Of a stretch of 64,000 nucleotides of DNA, positions 49,652 to 60,401 are shown in pieces. This DNA is from Aurantibacter crassamenti. GTDB lineage: Bacteria; Bacteroidota; Bacteroidia; Flavobacteriales; Flavobacteriaceae. Within the stretch, counting starts at the first letter, position 1, and the number at the start of each line of letters is the position of its first letter. The DNA is taken from NCBI RefSeq assembly GCF_016811105.1, contig NZ_JAFBGM010000002.1:248001-312000 (forward strand), given 5' to 3'. Position numbers and translations under genes: made by a program. Below the pieces are notes generated by a model. It was not told where the DNA came from, made no database searches, and was given only the letters and a program-made list of their open reading frames with translations.

Positions 49652-52504
49652 ATGACAGAATACGAAGAAAATATTGAGGTTAAGGGCGCCCGTGTTCATA
49701 ACCTCAAAAACATAGACGTTACCATACCTCGCAATAAACTAGTAGTGATTACTGGTCTTTCGGGTAGTGGCAAGTCTTCATTAGCTTTTGACACCATTTA
49801 TGCTGAAGGACAAAGGCGTTATATTGAAACCTTCTCAGCCTATGCCAGACAATTTTTAGGAGGTTTAGAACGCCCTGATGTTGATAAAATTGATGGTCTT
49901 TCACCTGTAATCGCTATTGAACAAAAAACAACTTCAAAATCACCTCGTTCTACGGTTGGTACTATAACCGAAATTTATGATTTTCTAAGATTACTATTTG
50001 CACGTGCTGGTGATGCACATAGCTATAACACCGGTGAAAAAATGGTTAGTTATAGTGATGAGCAAATAAAAGATTTAATTAAAAAGGATTTTGATGGAAA
50101 AAAAATCAATATTCTGGCTCCAATTATTAAATCTAGAAAAGGACATTACCGTGAACTTTTTGAACAAGTAGGCAAGCAAGGTTTTGTAAAAGTGCGTGTT
50201 GATGGCAAAATTGAAGATATTGTCAAAGGCATGAAAGTAGATCGCTACAAAACTCATGATATTGAAATTGTAATTGACCGATTGAAAGTCAGTAACACAG
50301 AAGATTTAGACAAACGATTATCTGAAACCATAAATACTGCAATGTACAGCGGTGAAAATGTTTTAATGGTTTTAGAGGAAGGTACCACAGAACCGCGTTA
50401 CTTCAGTCGAGATTTAATGTGCCCTACTACTGGCATTTCCTATCCATCACCTGAACCCAATACATTTTCATTCAATTCACCAAAAGGCATGTGTCCGCAT
50501 TGCAATGGGTTGGGGCATGTGTACGAAGTAAATATTGACAAGATTTTTCCTGATAAAAAATTAACCATAAAATCTGGTGGTATTGCACCTTTGGGTGACT
50601 ATAAAGATTCATGGGCTTTTAGACAAATTGAAACCATTGGGCGACGGTATGGGTTTACATTAAATGATCCAATAAAAGCTATTTCTGAAGAAGCAATTCA
50701 AATTTTACTGTTTGGTGGTCAAGAAAGTTTTGAAGTAGACTCTAAAACTTTAGGTGTTAAACGTAATTACAAAATTGATTATGAAGGCATATCAAACTTT
50801 ATAAAATCACAATATGAAGAATCAGGATCAACTAGCTTAAAACGTTGGGCCAAAGACTTCATGAATAAAGAGGAATGTCGTGAATGCGGGGGCGCACGTT
50901 TAAAAAAGGCCTCACTTTACTTTAAAATAGCAGATAGAAATATAGCTGAGCTTGCCCATTTAGACATTGCAGAGCTTGCAGATTTTTTTGATGAATTAGC
51001 GCATAACCTAAAAGGAAATCAAAAGAAGATTGCTGAAGAAATAGTAAAAGAAATAAGTACCCGCCTACGGTTTCTATTAGATGTTGGTCTTGATTATTTA
51101 TCCTTAAATAGAAGTTCAAAATCTTTATCAGGTGGCGAAGCCCAAAGAATTCGCTTGGCAACACAAATAGGTTCGCAATTAGTAGGTGTACTTTATATTT
51201 TAGATGAGCCAAGCATTGGTTTGCATCAAAGAGATAATGATCGACTAATTAAATCTTTAGAAGCTTTACGCGATATTGGTAATTCTGTAATAGTAGTTGA
51301 GCACGATCGCGACATGATAGAGCGGGCTGACCATGTTATTGATATTGGGCCAAAAGCAGGCAAACATGGTGGAGAAATAATTTCACAAGGCAAACCTTCA
51401 GAATTACCAACGTACAACACTTTAACGGCCGATTATATTACGGGAAAGAAAGAAATTGAAGTTCCTAAAAAGCGTAGAAAAGGTAATGGTCACGAAATAA
51501 AACTTACGGGCTGTACAGGTAACAATTTAAAGAACATTAGCGCTTCATTTCCTTTGGGTAAAATGATTGGTATTACAGGCGTTTCAGGCAGTGGCAAGTC
51601 AACATTTATTAATGAGACCCTCTACCCTATTATGAACGCTTATTACTTCAATGGCGTAAAGAAGCCAATGCCTTATAAAAAAATTACAGGGTTAGAACAT
51701 ATTGATAAGGTAATAGACATTAATCAATCGCCAATTGGTAGAACACCAAGATCAAATCCTGCTACCTATACAGGGGTATTTAGTGAAATACGATCATTAT
51801 TTACTAAAACTCCAGAAGCAGCAATACGTGGGTACAAACCTGGTCGTTTTAGTTTTAATGTAAAAGGCGGTAGATGTGAAACATGCCAAGGTGGTGGACT
51901 TCGGGTTATTGAAATGAATTTTCTACCAGATGTTTACGTTGAATGTGAAACCTGTCATGGTAAACGTTTTAATCGTGAAACGTTAGAAATTCGCTACAAA
52001 GGTAAATCTATTGCAGATGTGCTTGAAATGACAATGAATGAGGCTGTAGACTTCTTTGAAAACATCCCTAAAATCCATAGAAAACTCAAAACGATAAAAG
52101 ATGTAGGTTTGGGTTATATTTCATTGGGTCAACAATCTACCACTCTTTCTGGAGGTGAAGCGCAACGAGTAAAGCTAGCAACAGAACTATCTAAAAGAGA
52201 TACTGGCAACACTTTTTATATTTTAGATGAACCAACAACAGGACTCCATTTTGAAGATATTCGAGTTCTTATGGAAGTTTTGAATCGATTGGCAGACAAA
52301 GGGAATACTGTTTTAGTAATAGAACACAATATGGATGTCATTAAAATGGTAGATTATATCATTGATATCGGTTATGAAGGCGGACGCGGTGGCGGCATGA
52401 TAGTTGCAAAAGGAACACCGGAAGAAGTGGCGAAAGACAAAAAGAGTTATACTGCTAAGTTTTTAAAAGATGAATTATTTCCGAAAAGGGCAATATCGAA
52501 GTAA
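49652..52504 (+). CDS. uvrA: Excinuclease ABC subunit UvrA
   Basis: 950 residues, full UvrA length. Two ATPase halves: Walker [10 protein letters not shown] and GVSGSGKST; signatures [12 protein letters not shown] and [12 protein letters not shown]; zinc fingers with [18 protein letters not shown] and [25 protein letters not shown]. It finds bulky DNA lesions and loads UvrB. Own promoter at 49607-49635. The LOG-family gene starts 29 bases downstream. Confidence 0.97.
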   Translation: MTEYEENIEVKGARVHNLKNIDVTIPRNKLVVITGLSGSGKSSLAFDTIYAEGQRRYIETFSAYARQFLGGLERPDVDKIDGLSPVIAIEQKTTSKSPRSTVGTITEIYDFLRLLFARAGDAHSYNTGEKMVSYSDEQIKDLIKKDFDGKKINILAPIIKSRKGHYRELFEQVGKQGFVKVRVDGKIEDIVKGMKVDRYKTHDIEIVIDRLKVSNTEDLDKRLSETINTAMYSGENVLMVLEEGTTEPRYFSRDLMCPTTGISYPSPEPNTFSFNSPKGMCPHCNGLGHVYEVNIDKIFPDKKLTIKSGGIAPLGDYKDSWAFRQIETIGRRYGFTLNDPIKAISEEAIQILLFGGQESFEVDSKTLGVKRNYKIDYEGISNFIKSQYEESGSTSLKRWAKDFMNKEECRECGGARLKKASLYFKIADRNIAELAHLDIAELADFFDELAHNLKGNQKKIAEEIVKEISTRLRFLLDVGLDYLSLNRSSKSLSGGEAQRIRLATQIGSQLVGVLYILDEPSIGLHQRDNDRLIKSLEALRDIGNSVIVVEHDRDMIERADHVIDIGPKAGKHGGEIISQGKPSELPTYNTLTADYITGKKEIEVPKKRRKGNGHEIKLTGCTGNNLKNISASFPLGKMIGITGVSGSGKSTFINETLYPIMNAYYFNGVKKPMPYKKITGLEHIDKVIDINQSPIGRTPRSNPATYTGVFSEIRSLFTKTPEAAIRGYKPGRFSFNVKGGRCETCQGGGLRVIEMNFLPDVYVECETCHGKRFNRETLEIRYKGKSIADVLEMTMNEAVDFFENIPKIHRKLKTIKDVGLGYISLGQQSTTLSGGEAQRVKLATELSKRDTGNTFYILDEPTTGLHFEDIRVLMEVLNRLADKGNTVLVIEHNMDVIKMVDYIIDIGYEGGRGGGMIVAKGTPEEVAKDKKSYTAKFLKDELFPKRAISK

Positions 52505-52533
52505 TTATTCTAAAATAATATAAAATATAGTTC

Positions 52534-53220
52534 ATGAGAAATGAAAAACATTACAAAGGTTGGAATGAAATAAAAACTAATGATTCTTGGGCATTGTTCA
52601 AAATCATGGGTGAGTTTGTTAATGGCTATGAAAAAATGAGCGCAATTGGCCCATGTGTTTCAATTTTCGGTTCTGCTCGTTCAAAAGAAGACAATGAATA
52701 TTATCAATTAGCGGTAAGCATTGCTCAGAAAATTGCTGAAGCAGGTTACGGTGTCATCACTGGTGGTGGACCTGGAATTATGGAAGCTGGTAACCGAGGC
52801 GCAAAATTAGCAGGTGGTACTTCTGTGGGTTTGAATATTGATCTTCCTTTTGAACAACATGACAACCCTTATATTGACAGTGATAAGAGTCTTGATTTTG
52901 ATTATTTCTTTGTTAGAAAAGTAATGTTTGTAAAGTATTCACAGGGCTTTGTAGTAATGCCAGGTGGTTTTGGAACTTTAGATGAGCTTTTTGAAGCAAT
53001 AACTTTAATACAAACGCATAAGATTGAAAAATTTCCAATTATCTTGGTAGGTTCTGAGTTTTGGGGAGGATTAGTTGACTGGGTTAAAGCAACAATGTTG
53101 AAAGCAGGTAATATAAGTCCTGAAGATTTAAATCTTATTACCATTGCTGACAATGAAGATGAAGTTGTAGATATAATTAACTCATTTTATAAAGGGCATC
53201 AACTTAGTCCGAACTTTTAA
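52534..53220 (+). CDS. LOG-family nucleotide phosphoribohydrolase-like protein
   Basis: 228 residues with the LOG fold (TIGR00730): GGGPGIMEAGNRGA and PGGFGTLDELFEAIT, the two motifs that hold the active site. In plants and some bacteria such enzymes release cytokinin bases from nucleotides; here they probably clean up AMP-like nucleotides. The N-terminal ~45 residues are longer than in Pseudomonas LOG. The next gene starts 11 bases after. Confidence 0.87.
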   Translation: MRNEKHYKGWNEIKTNDSWALFKIMGEFVNGYEKMSAIGPCVSIFGSARSKEDNEYYQLAVSIAQKIAEAGYGVITGGGPGIMEAGNRGAKLAGGTSVGLNIDLPFEQHDNPYIDSDKSLDFDYFFVRKVMFVKYSQGFVVMPGGFGTLDELFEAITLIQTHKIEKFPIILVGSEFWGGLVDWVKATMLKAGNISPEDLNLITIADNEDEVVDIINSFYKGHQLSPNF

Positions 53221-53231
53221 TCGATACGCAT

Positions 53232-56078
53232 TTGAATACAGCTGTGAAAATAAAATTTGTACTATGTGCCTTGCTCTATTCTATGGGAGCAATACATATG
53301 TCTGCGCAGCATGAAAATCAAATAACTGCCAAGCTCAATGGCGATACCAAAACAATTAACGTTCAACAAGAATTTACCTATAAAAATAATTCTGATGACA
53401 CATTAGAGCTTCTCTATTTTAATGATTGGGCGCACGCTTATTCTGATAAAAATACCGGTTTAGCAAAACGTTTTGCTGAAGAATTCAACAGAAGTCTACA
53501 TTTGGCTAAGAAAAAAGAACGTGGTTACACACAAATTCTAACTGTTGTAGATGACCAATATAGAGGCATAAGATTAGATCGCACCAGCGAAAGAGATATC
53601 TTAAAAATGTACCTTAATGAGCCTTTAAAACCGGGTTCTTCTGTAAAAGTATTTCTCACCTACAACGTAAATTTGCCTCCAAATAAATTTACCAAGTACG
53701 GCTATAACAATAAAGGGGGCTATTATTTAAAAGATTGGTACCTCACCCCTGCCGTTTACGATGGCAAATGGCATTTGTACTCAAATAAAAATTTAGAAGA
53801 TTTATATACCGATGTTACAGAAACAACTATTAATCTAGTTTGCCCTGACGGTTTATTCATAGAATCAAATTACAAGGTTTTAGGTAGCACACAATTTCCA
53901 AATGGACAGCAGGTTCAATTACAAAGCGAAAATCAAAAAAGTGGCGAGTTAATATTAACACCAGAAAAAAGATTTACAACCCATGTAAATGATTACATGA
54001 CGGTAACTACTGATATTGAAGCAAAAAGATATGATGAGCTTTCTCAAGGCTTATCAATAGAAAAAGTATCGAAGTTTATTGTAGAAAATTTAGGAGAATA
54101 CCCTCATGATGATTTATTAGTAAGCGAATTAGAATACAGTAAGAATCCACTTTATGGTATCAATCAATTGCCCTCGTTTATAAGGCCATACGGAGAGCAA
54201 TTTCAGTATGAAATGAAATTTCTTAAAACGGCGCTAAACGTTATTTTAAATGAATCACTTTATCTAAACCCTAGAAAGGAAAAGTGGTTGTCTGGTGCAA
54301 TTGCCAACTACTTGATGATAATGTATGTGGAAGAATATTATCCAGATCAAAAATTATTAGGAAAATTGAGTAAAATATGGGGAGTGCGAAGTTTTCATTT
54401 AGCTCAAATGGATTTTAATGAACAATACCCACTGCTTTACATGCTAATGGCTCGAAAGAATATTGATCAACCATTAAATACACCAAATGATTCGCTTTTA
54501 AAATTCAATCAAAAAATAGCAAATAATTATAAGGCAGGGCTTGGTTTAGCGTATTTGGCAAATTATATAGGGAAAGAAAAAGTAGATGAAGGCATTAAAA
54601 CCTTTTTCAGATATTATAAATTGAACGACGTAAAAATTTTAGATTTTGAGTCTATCATGAAAAGGTCTGCAAACACCGACATAGATTGGTTCTTTAATGA
54701 TTATGTCAGTACTGATGAACGCATTGATTTCAAAATAAAAAAAGTAGAAAAATCGGCAGATTCAGTTAAAGTTACACTAAGAAACAAAACAGGTAGTAAT
54801 GTTCCTATTTCATTGTTTGGTTTAAAGAAAGATTCTGTAGTTTCTAAATATTGGTTTTCAAATATCACCTCTGATAGCACCGTAATAATTGCAAGAAATG
54901 ATGCGCAAAGATTAGTACTCAATTATGATCAAAAAATACCAGAATTCAATCAACGTGATAATTGGAAATCTTTAAAAGGATTTCTATCCAGTAATAAAAA
55001 GCTAAAATTTCAATTCTTAAAAGACGCTGAAGACCCTTATTACAATCAAATTTTTTATGTGCCAGTACTTGGTTTTAATATATATGACGGCTGGTCACCA
55101 GGTCTTCGCATTTACAATAAAACTTTATTAGAAAGGCCTTTTGTATATGACTTTTCTCCATCATATGCCATGAGAGATAAGTCTTTTGTAGGATCGGGTA
55201 GAGTATCTTATAAAAAATATCATCGTAAAAGCGGCCACTATGTTACGAGTTATTCTTTGGGTGGATCAACATCACATTTTCAAATAAATTCTAGGTATTC
55301 TACAATAACACCATCACTTACTTTCGGTTGGCGACCAAAAAATCTAATGTCTAATAAAAGAAAAGTATTGAACCTTAGATATATAAACGTATTTAGAACC
55401 ATAGATGAAAGTTTAGATGATTTAGATACAAATCCAGATTACAGTGTACTTAACGCTCGTTTTTACAATTCGAATAACGGTATTATCGATTATTCTTCAT
55501 GGTTAATAGATGCGCAGCAATCAAGTATTTTTACGAAACTTTCTTTTGAATGGGAATACCGAAAATTATTTCAAAGCAATAGACAATTAAATCTACGCTT
55601 TTTTGCAGGTAAATTTCTAAGGAACAAAATAGATCCGGGGGTTGACTTTTTCAATTTTGCACTTGACCGCCCTACAGATTATTTATTTGATTATGGGTAT
55701 TTAGGAAGATCTGAAAATTCAGGAATTTACAGTCAACAAATAATTATAGCAGAAGGTGGGTTTAAATCATTTTTAGATGAACGCTACAGATTCTCTAACG
55801 ATTGGATTGCTACGGTTAATGCTAGTGTCAACTTATGGCGATGGATAGAAGTATACGGAGATATAGGCTTCGTTAAAAACAAAAATCAAAATGAGAAGTT
55901 TGTTTACGATTCAGGTATTCGATTAAATCTATTAACCGATTATTTTGAATTGTATTTACCCCTACATTCAAACAACGGTTGGGAAATTTCACAACCGAAT
56001 TACGGTGAAAAAATTCGTTTTGTAGTTACTTTAAGCCCGCGAACACTAATAGGCCTTTTCACTCGAAAATGGTTCTAA
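53232..56078 (+). CDS. Degenerate M1-peptidase-like domain fused to an outer-membrane barrel
   Basis: 948 residues; starts at TTG 53232 or GTG 53244, since no ATG is placed sensibly before the signal peptide (about 6-25). Residues ~30-260 are the N-terminal M1-like beta domain. Residues ~290-500 follow the peptidase helices, but where HExxH and the WLNEGFA glutamate are expected the chain reads LNVILNESLY and WLSGAIANYL (352-361), so zinc ligands are lost. From ~600 the chain is strand-rich with alternating residues and ends FTRKWF, an outer-membrane barrel. Likely a binding or assembly protein at the surface. Confidence 0.75.
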   Translation: MNTAVKIKFVLCALLYSMGAIHMSAQHENQITAKLNGDTKTINVQQEFTYKNNSDDTLELLYFNDWAHAYSDKNTGLAKRFAEEFNRSLHLAKKKERGYTQILTVVDDQYRGIRLDRTSERDILKMYLNEPLKPGSSVKVFLTYNVNLPPNKFTKYGYNNKGGYYLKDWYLTPAVYDGKWHLYSNKNLEDLYTDVTETTINLVCPDGLFIESNYKVLGSTQFPNGQQVQLQSENQKSGELILTPEKRFTTHVNDYMTVTTDIEAKRYDELSQGLSIEKVSKFIVENLGEYPHDDLLVSELEYSKNPLYGINQLPSFIRPYGEQFQYEMKFLKTALNVILNESLYLNPRKEKWLSGAIANYLMIMYVEEYYPDQKLLGKLSKIWGVRSFHLAQMDFNEQYPLLYMLMARKNIDQPLNTPNDSLLKFNQKIANNYKAGLGLAYLANYIGKEKVDEGIKTFFRYYKLNDVKILDFESIMKRSANTDIDWFFNDYVSTDERIDFKIKKVEKSADSVKVTLRNKTGSNVPISLFGLKKDSVVSKYWFSNITSDSTVIIARNDAQRLVLNYDQKIPEFNQRDNWKSLKGFLSSNKKLKFQFLKDAEDPYYNQIFYVPVLGFNIYDGWSPGLRIYNKTLLERPFVYDFSPSYAMRDKSFVGSGRVSYKKYHRKSGHYVTSYSLGGSTSHFQINSRYSTITPSLTFGWRPKNLMSNKRKVLNLRYINVFRTIDESLDDLDTNPDYSVLNARFYNSNNGIIDYSSWLIDAQQSSIFTKLSFEWEYRKLFQSNRQLNLRFFAGKFLRNKIDPGVDFFNFALDRPTDYLFDYGYLGRSENSGIYSQQIIIAEGGFKSFLDERYRFSNDWIATVNASVNLWRWIEVYGDIGFVKNKNQNEKFVYDSGIRLNLLTDYFELYLPLHSNNGWEISQPNYGEKIRFVVTLSPRTLIGLFTRKWF

Positions 56079-56189
56079 TCAGTTATTAAATTCTTAAATT
56101 ATTCTGTTTTTATTAAAAATAACAAAACAAATAAGTGTGTTTTTGAACTATTAATTAGGAATATTTCAAAGGATATAGCTGTATGTACA

Positions 56190-56220
56190 TTGCAAAAAAG
56201 TATTTGTTGTGTTACTTTTG
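56190..56220 (+). promoter_or_regulatory. Promoter of the second E1 gene
   Basis: ATTG ends at 56192, 20 bases, then TACTTTTG at 56213-56220 (fits TAnnTTTG). The ATG at 56242 lies 21 bases on. Confidence 0.55.
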
Positions 56221-56241
56221 TGGCAAATTCCGCACAGCTTA

Positions 56242-58653
56242 ATGAAGATAACTTCCAAAACAAGTAACGAGATTTCATTTGAAGATTTTAGAGAACAGAT
56301 CCTAAAGGATTATGAAATCGCCTTTTTAAGTAGAACCGTTAGTTTATTAGGAAGAAAAGAAGTCTTAACTGGTAAAGCCAAATTCGGAATATTTGGCGAT
56401 GGTAAAGAACTACCGCAGCTGGCTATGGCCCGTAGTTTTGAAAACGGAGATTTTAGAAGTGGTTATTATAGGGATCAAACTTTCATGATGGCTTTGGGCT
56501 TATTAACGCCAAAGCAACTTTTTCATTCGCTTTATGCAACTACAGATATTGAAAAAGAGCCTATGAGCGCCGGACGCCAAATGGGTGGACATTATGTTAC
56601 CCACAGTCTTAATGAAGATGGAAGTTGGAAAGACTTAACCCAGCAAAAAAATAGTAGTGGTGACATTTCATGTACAGCTGGTCAAATGCCCAGATTATTG
56701 GGCTTAGCACAAGCTTCAAAAGTTTATAGACAGCTCGAAGATTTAAATGGTGCTAATTTTTCAGTAAAAGGAAATGAAGTTGCCTGGGGTACTATTGGCA
56801 ATGCGAGTACAAGTGAGGGCATGTTCTTAGAGACAATAAATGCCGGTGGTGTATTGCAAGTACCTATGGTAATAAGTATTTGGGATGATGAATATGGAAT
56901 TTCGGTTCCTGCAAAATATCATACTACAGGTGAAGATATTTCTAAAATACTCAGCGGTTTTCAACGCGATGAAAACAGCAATGGCTATGAGCTTATAAAA
57001 GTTAATGGTTGGGATTATACAGCCTTGATGCATGCCTATGAACATGCTTCTGATTTAGCTAGAGAAAATCACATACCAGTAGTCATTCACGTAGTAGATT
57101 TAACCCAACCACAAGGGCATTCTTCTTCTGGTTCGCATGAACGCTATAAAAGTGATGAGCGATTACAATGGGAACGTGATAACGATTGCAACAAACGTTT
57201 TAGAGGATGGATAATAGAATCAGGTATTACTTCAGAAGAAGAATTATCTGAATTAGAGAAATCCATAAAAAAGGATGTTAGAACCGCCAAAAAAGAAGCG
57301 TGGTTAGAATATTTAGCACCACATAAAGAATTAAAAAGAGCACTTATAGAACTACTTGATGCTGCGGCAATCAAAAGTTCAAATAGAAACCATTTGACTC
57401 GTATTAAAAACGATCTTATCGCAATAGATGAGCCTATCAAAAAAGACTTGGCATCTAACTCCCGTAAGGCTTTGCGCTATTTATTAGGTGAAGAATCTGC
57501 TGAGAAATTGGCATTACAAAATTGGGTCACAAAATTCTTGGGTGATATGCAACCCATGTATAGTTCATCATTGCACAGTGAATTTCCGAACAAAGCAACC
57601 AACGTAGCTGCAATTGGTCCAATTTATGAAAAAGATGCGCAAAAAGTAGACGGAAGAGTTATTTTAAGAGATAACTTTGATAAGCTATTAAGTAAATACC
57701 CTGAAACATTAATATTTGGTGAAGACAGTGGTGCAATAGGTGATGTAAACCAAGGATTAGAAGGACTTCAAAAGAAATATGGTAAAGTTAGAGTTTCGGA
57801 TACAGGTATCAGAGAAACGACCATAATTGGACAAGGTATAGGCATGGCATTAAGAGGATTAAGGCCAATTGCTGAAATTCAGTATTTAGATTACATTTTT
57901 TATGCCTTAGCAACCTTGACTGATGATTTGGCTACGTTGCGTTACCGTACATTCGGCAAACAAAAAGCACCATTAATTATTAGAACAAGAGGGCATCGAT
58001 TAGAAGGTATTTGGCATTCTGGCTCACCTATGGGCGGACTAATAAACGTACTTCGGGGTATTTATATCTTATCACCAAGAAATATGACACAAGCCGCTGG
58101 TTTTTACAATACTTTATTGAAAAGTGATGAGCCAGCTTTAATTATAGAAAGCCTTAACGGATATCGCCTTAAAGAAACCATGCCCACTAATCTTGGTGAA
58201 TTTTGCACACCAATAGGTGTTGTTGAGACTCTAAAACAAGGTACAGACATTACTTTAGTGTCTTATGGGTCTACCCTGCGTATTGTTATGCAAGCAGCAA
58301 GAGAATTGACAGAGGTGGGTATTGATGCTGAGGTAATTGATGCACAAACTTTATTGCCTTTTGACTTAAACCATGACACGATAAAAAGTCTAAAAAAGAC
58401 CAACAGATTGTTGGTAATTGACGAGGATGTACCTGGTGGTTGTTCAGCCTATATACTACAAGAAATTGTTGAAAAACAAGGGGGCTACCAATATCTTGAC
58501 AGTGCACCCCAAACTTTATCTGCTCAAGCCCACAGACCTGCTTATAGCTCAGATGGTGACTATTTCTCAAAACCCAATGCCGAAGACATATTTGAAAGGG
58601 TTTATGCAATCATACACGAAACGGACCCTGATAATTATCCGAAGTTACGATAG
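56242..58653 (+). CDS. Fused E1 alpha-beta dehydrogenase with swapped TPP ligands
   Basis: 803 residues from the ATG at 56242 (an in-frame upstream start at 56209 lies in the promoter). First half E1 alpha-like, second half E1 beta-like (GEDSGAIGDVNQG, RTRGHRLEGIWHSGSPMGG). The TPP motif is altered: Asp of GDG is Asn187 (IGNASTSEG) and the Asn pair is Asp215-Asp216 (IWDDEYGIS), an apparent ligand swap. It is ~150 residues longer than the E1 at 13878. Substrate may be a branched 2-oxo acid or a different one. E2 and E3 are not local. Confidence 0.85.
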   Translation: MKITSKTSNEISFEDFREQILKDYEIAFLSRTVSLLGRKEVLTGKAKFGIFGDGKELPQLAMARSFENGDFRSGYYRDQTFMMALGLLTPKQLFHSLYATTDIEKEPMSAGRQMGGHYVTHSLNEDGSWKDLTQQKNSSGDISCTAGQMPRLLGLAQASKVYRQLEDLNGANFSVKGNEVAWGTIGNASTSEGMFLETINAGGVLQVPMVISIWDDEYGISVPAKYHTTGEDISKILSGFQRDENSNGYELIKVNGWDYTALMHAYEHASDLARENHIPVVIHVVDLTQPQGHSSSGSHERYKSDERLQWERDNDCNKRFRGWIIESGITSEEELSELEKSIKKDVRTAKKEAWLEYLAPHKELKRALIELLDAAAIKSSNRNHLTRIKNDLIAIDEPIKKDLASNSRKALRYLLGEESAEKLALQNWVTKFLGDMQPMYSSSLHSEFPNKATNVAAIGPIYEKDAQKVDGRVILRDNFDKLLSKYPETLIFGEDSGAIGDVNQGLEGLQKKYGKVRVSDTGIRETTIIGQGIGMALRGLRPIAEIQYLDYIFYALATLTDDLATLRYRTFGKQKAPLIIRTRGHRLEGIWHSGSPMGGLINVLRGIYILSPRNMTQAAGFYNTLLKSDEPALIIESLNGYRLKETMPTNLGEFCTPIGVVETLKQGTDITLVSYGSTLRIVMQAARELTEVGIDAEVIDAQTLLPFDLNHDTIKSLKKTNRLLVIDEDVPGGCSAYILQEIVEKQGGYQYLDSAPQTLSAQAHRPAYSSDGDYFSKPNAEDIFERVYAIIHETDPDNYPKLR

Positions 58654-58685
58654 TGGTAGTTAAATAAACGCAAACGCCACTATCG
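58648..58685. terminator. Hairpin across the stop of the second E1 gene
   Basis: CGATAGTGG (58648-58656) and CCACTATCG (58677-58685), a perfect 9-bp stem with a 20-base loop including the stop TAG. No T-run, so a weak terminator or mRNA 3' structure. Confidence 0.35.
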
Positions 58686-58969
58686 ATTCATAGTAGATAT
58701 TACCTTTAATTTAGAAGCAAAAAACAGCACATTTTGAGCGTGAAGTTAGGTAACCTATGAAGTTGATAATTTAAATACGGTACTTTTTAAAAGAAAACTT
58801 CGTTTTTATTAATAGCAACTTTGTTTTCATAAAGTGCTAAACAACAAGGCACAAATGTGTCTTAACACCCACATTTAAACTTAATTTAAGGCGTGCGTCA
58901 AAAGATTTAAATAGAAAAACGTCTAAAAATTTATATTTTTACCAAAAACCAATTAACGTCCCAAATGTT
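58654..58969. other. 316-base intergenic stretch
   Basis: Contains the E1 hairpin at its left end and, near the right, TATATTTT at 58932-58939, a possible -7 element for the DoxX gene. No gene or RNA recognised. Confidence 0.4.
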
Positions 58970-59341
58970 ATGATGATGAAAAAAGATATTGGCCTAGGCA
59001 TTTTAAGAATAGGTTCTGCTGTTTTAATGCTTACACATGGAATTCCTAAATTTTCAAAACTTATTTCTGGTGATTTAGAATTTGGTGACCCAATTGGCTT
59101 GGGTGCTCCGGTCAGTTTATTTCTTGCTGTCATAGGTGAATTTGTTTGTCCAATTTTTGTATTAATTGGCTATAAAACGCGTTGGGCAACAATTCCCATA
59201 TTAATCACCATGCTTGTTGCATTAATATTTGTGCATTTTGCTGACCCATTTGGAAAAATGGAAAAGGCTCTAGTCTATTTACTAATCTTTACAGTAATTT
59301 TAATAATGGGGCCTGGTAAATATAGCATTGATAGAAAATAA
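58970..59341 (+). CDS. DoxX-family membrane protein
   Basis: 123 residues with four helices. Family landmarks: GLGILRIGSAVLMLTHGIPKF, LFLAVIGEFVCPIFVLIG and a closing LIFTVILIMGPGKYSID. DoxX proteins are found with terminal oxidases or with thiosulfate/quinone chemistry; this one stands alone. Up to three Met codons at the start give a choice of starts within nine bases. Confidence 0.87.
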   Translation: MMMKKDIGLGILRIGSAVLMLTHGIPKFSKLISGDLEFGDPIGLGAPVSLFLAVIGEFVCPIFVLIGYKTRWATIPILITMLVALIFVHFADPFGKMEKALVYLLIFTVILIMGPGKYSIDRK

Positions 59342-59373
59342 ATAATACCCGCCTAATTAATGTAAAATGAGGA

Positions 59374-60375
59374 TTATATAATTTTCACTAGAAGTTCTTT
59401 TAATAAATCACCATGTGAAATATTAGTAGCCCCTACCCCTTTACCTTTTAAATCTAGTTCTCGAAGGCTAGAAATGACACCACTTACTTTTTTCATAGGG
59501 TAATTACGTGCTGCAACTTGAAATTCTTTCACGAAAAACGGATTGATTTTTAATGCACTAGCTACGCTTTTTTGTGAATGATCATTTAGTCCATGGTATT
59601 GCAAAAGCTGTGTGAAAAAACTTTGTAATAAACTCACGGTCAACACAAAAGGGTTTGCTTTGGGGTTTTGAGCGAAATAATTAATTATGCGTGTTGCTTT
59701 TAGAATATTACGTTCGCCTATAGCTTTTTTTAATTCAAAATTATTGTAGTCTTTGCTTATACCAATATGCTCCTCAACAAGTTCAGGAGTTATTTCGGTT
59801 TTTTGAGGAAGTATTAATTGCAATTTATCAAGCTCTTTTTCAATTCGCCCTAAATCATTTCCTAAAAACTCAACTAAAAGAATAGCCGCTTTGGGAGATA
59901 TCCCATACCCCCTACCTAACAGCACTTTACGTATCCATTCAGCAACTTTATTTTCATAAAGTTTCTTACTTTCAAAGATTACTCCCTCTTTTTGAACCGC
60001 TTTATATAATTTCTTGCGCTTGTCTAACTTCTTGTATTTATAACAAACCACCAAAACAGTACTAGGTTGTAAATTATTTACATAAGAAGTCAAATTCTCT
60101 ATGGTTCTTGATAAATCTTGTGCTTCCTTAACGACCAAAACTTGTCTTTCAGCCATCATCGGAAATCGTTTCGCATTCGAAACAATATCATCTATACTAG
60201 CGTCTCTTCCGTATAAAACCATTTGATTAAAACCACGTTCTTCTTCAGAAAGCACATTGTTTTCAATAAACTCTGAAATTTTATCAATATAATATGGTTC
60301 TTCCCCAAAAAGAAAATAAATAGGTTTTATATTCCCCGAGCGAATATCTGCTACAATACGTTTTACTTCATCCAT
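59374..60375 (-). CDS. holA: DNA polymerase III delta subunit
   Basis: 333 residues of the HolA clamp-loader family: PIYFLFGEEPYYIDKI at residues ~18-33, NAKRFPMMAERQVLVVKEA, LGNDLGRIEKELDKL and LKGKGVG near the end. It opens the sliding clamp with the gamma complex. Divergent with a 26-base gap from the HsdR_N gene; a TAAAATTG-like element in the gap could be its promoter. Confidence 0.92.
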   Translation of the reverse strand: MDEVKRIVADIRSGNIKPIYFLFGEEPYYIDKISEFIENNVLSEEERGFNQMVLYGRDASIDDIVSNAKRFPMMAERQVLVVKEAQDLSRTIENLTSYVNNLQPSTVLVVCYKYKKLDKRKKLYKAVQKEGVIFESKKLYENKVAEWIRKVLLGRGYGISPKAAILLVEFLGNDLGRIEKELDKLQLILPQKTEITPELVEEHIGISKDYNNFELKKAIGERNILKATRIINYFAQNPKANPFVLTVSLLQSFFTQLLQYHGLNDHSQKSVASALKINPFFVKEFQVAARNYPMKKVSGVISSLRELDLKGKGVGATNISHGDLLKELLVKII

Positions 60376-60401
60376 TCAAAAAAAATCATCAATTTTACCA
60401 T

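Noticed and set aside
53232-56078. Active M1 aminopeptidase
   Set aside because: HExxH and the downstream glutamate motif are missing, so activity is not supported.
58418-58663. 81-codon frame in the 3' part of the second E1 gene
   Set aside because: Same-strand alternative frame inside a conserved domain.
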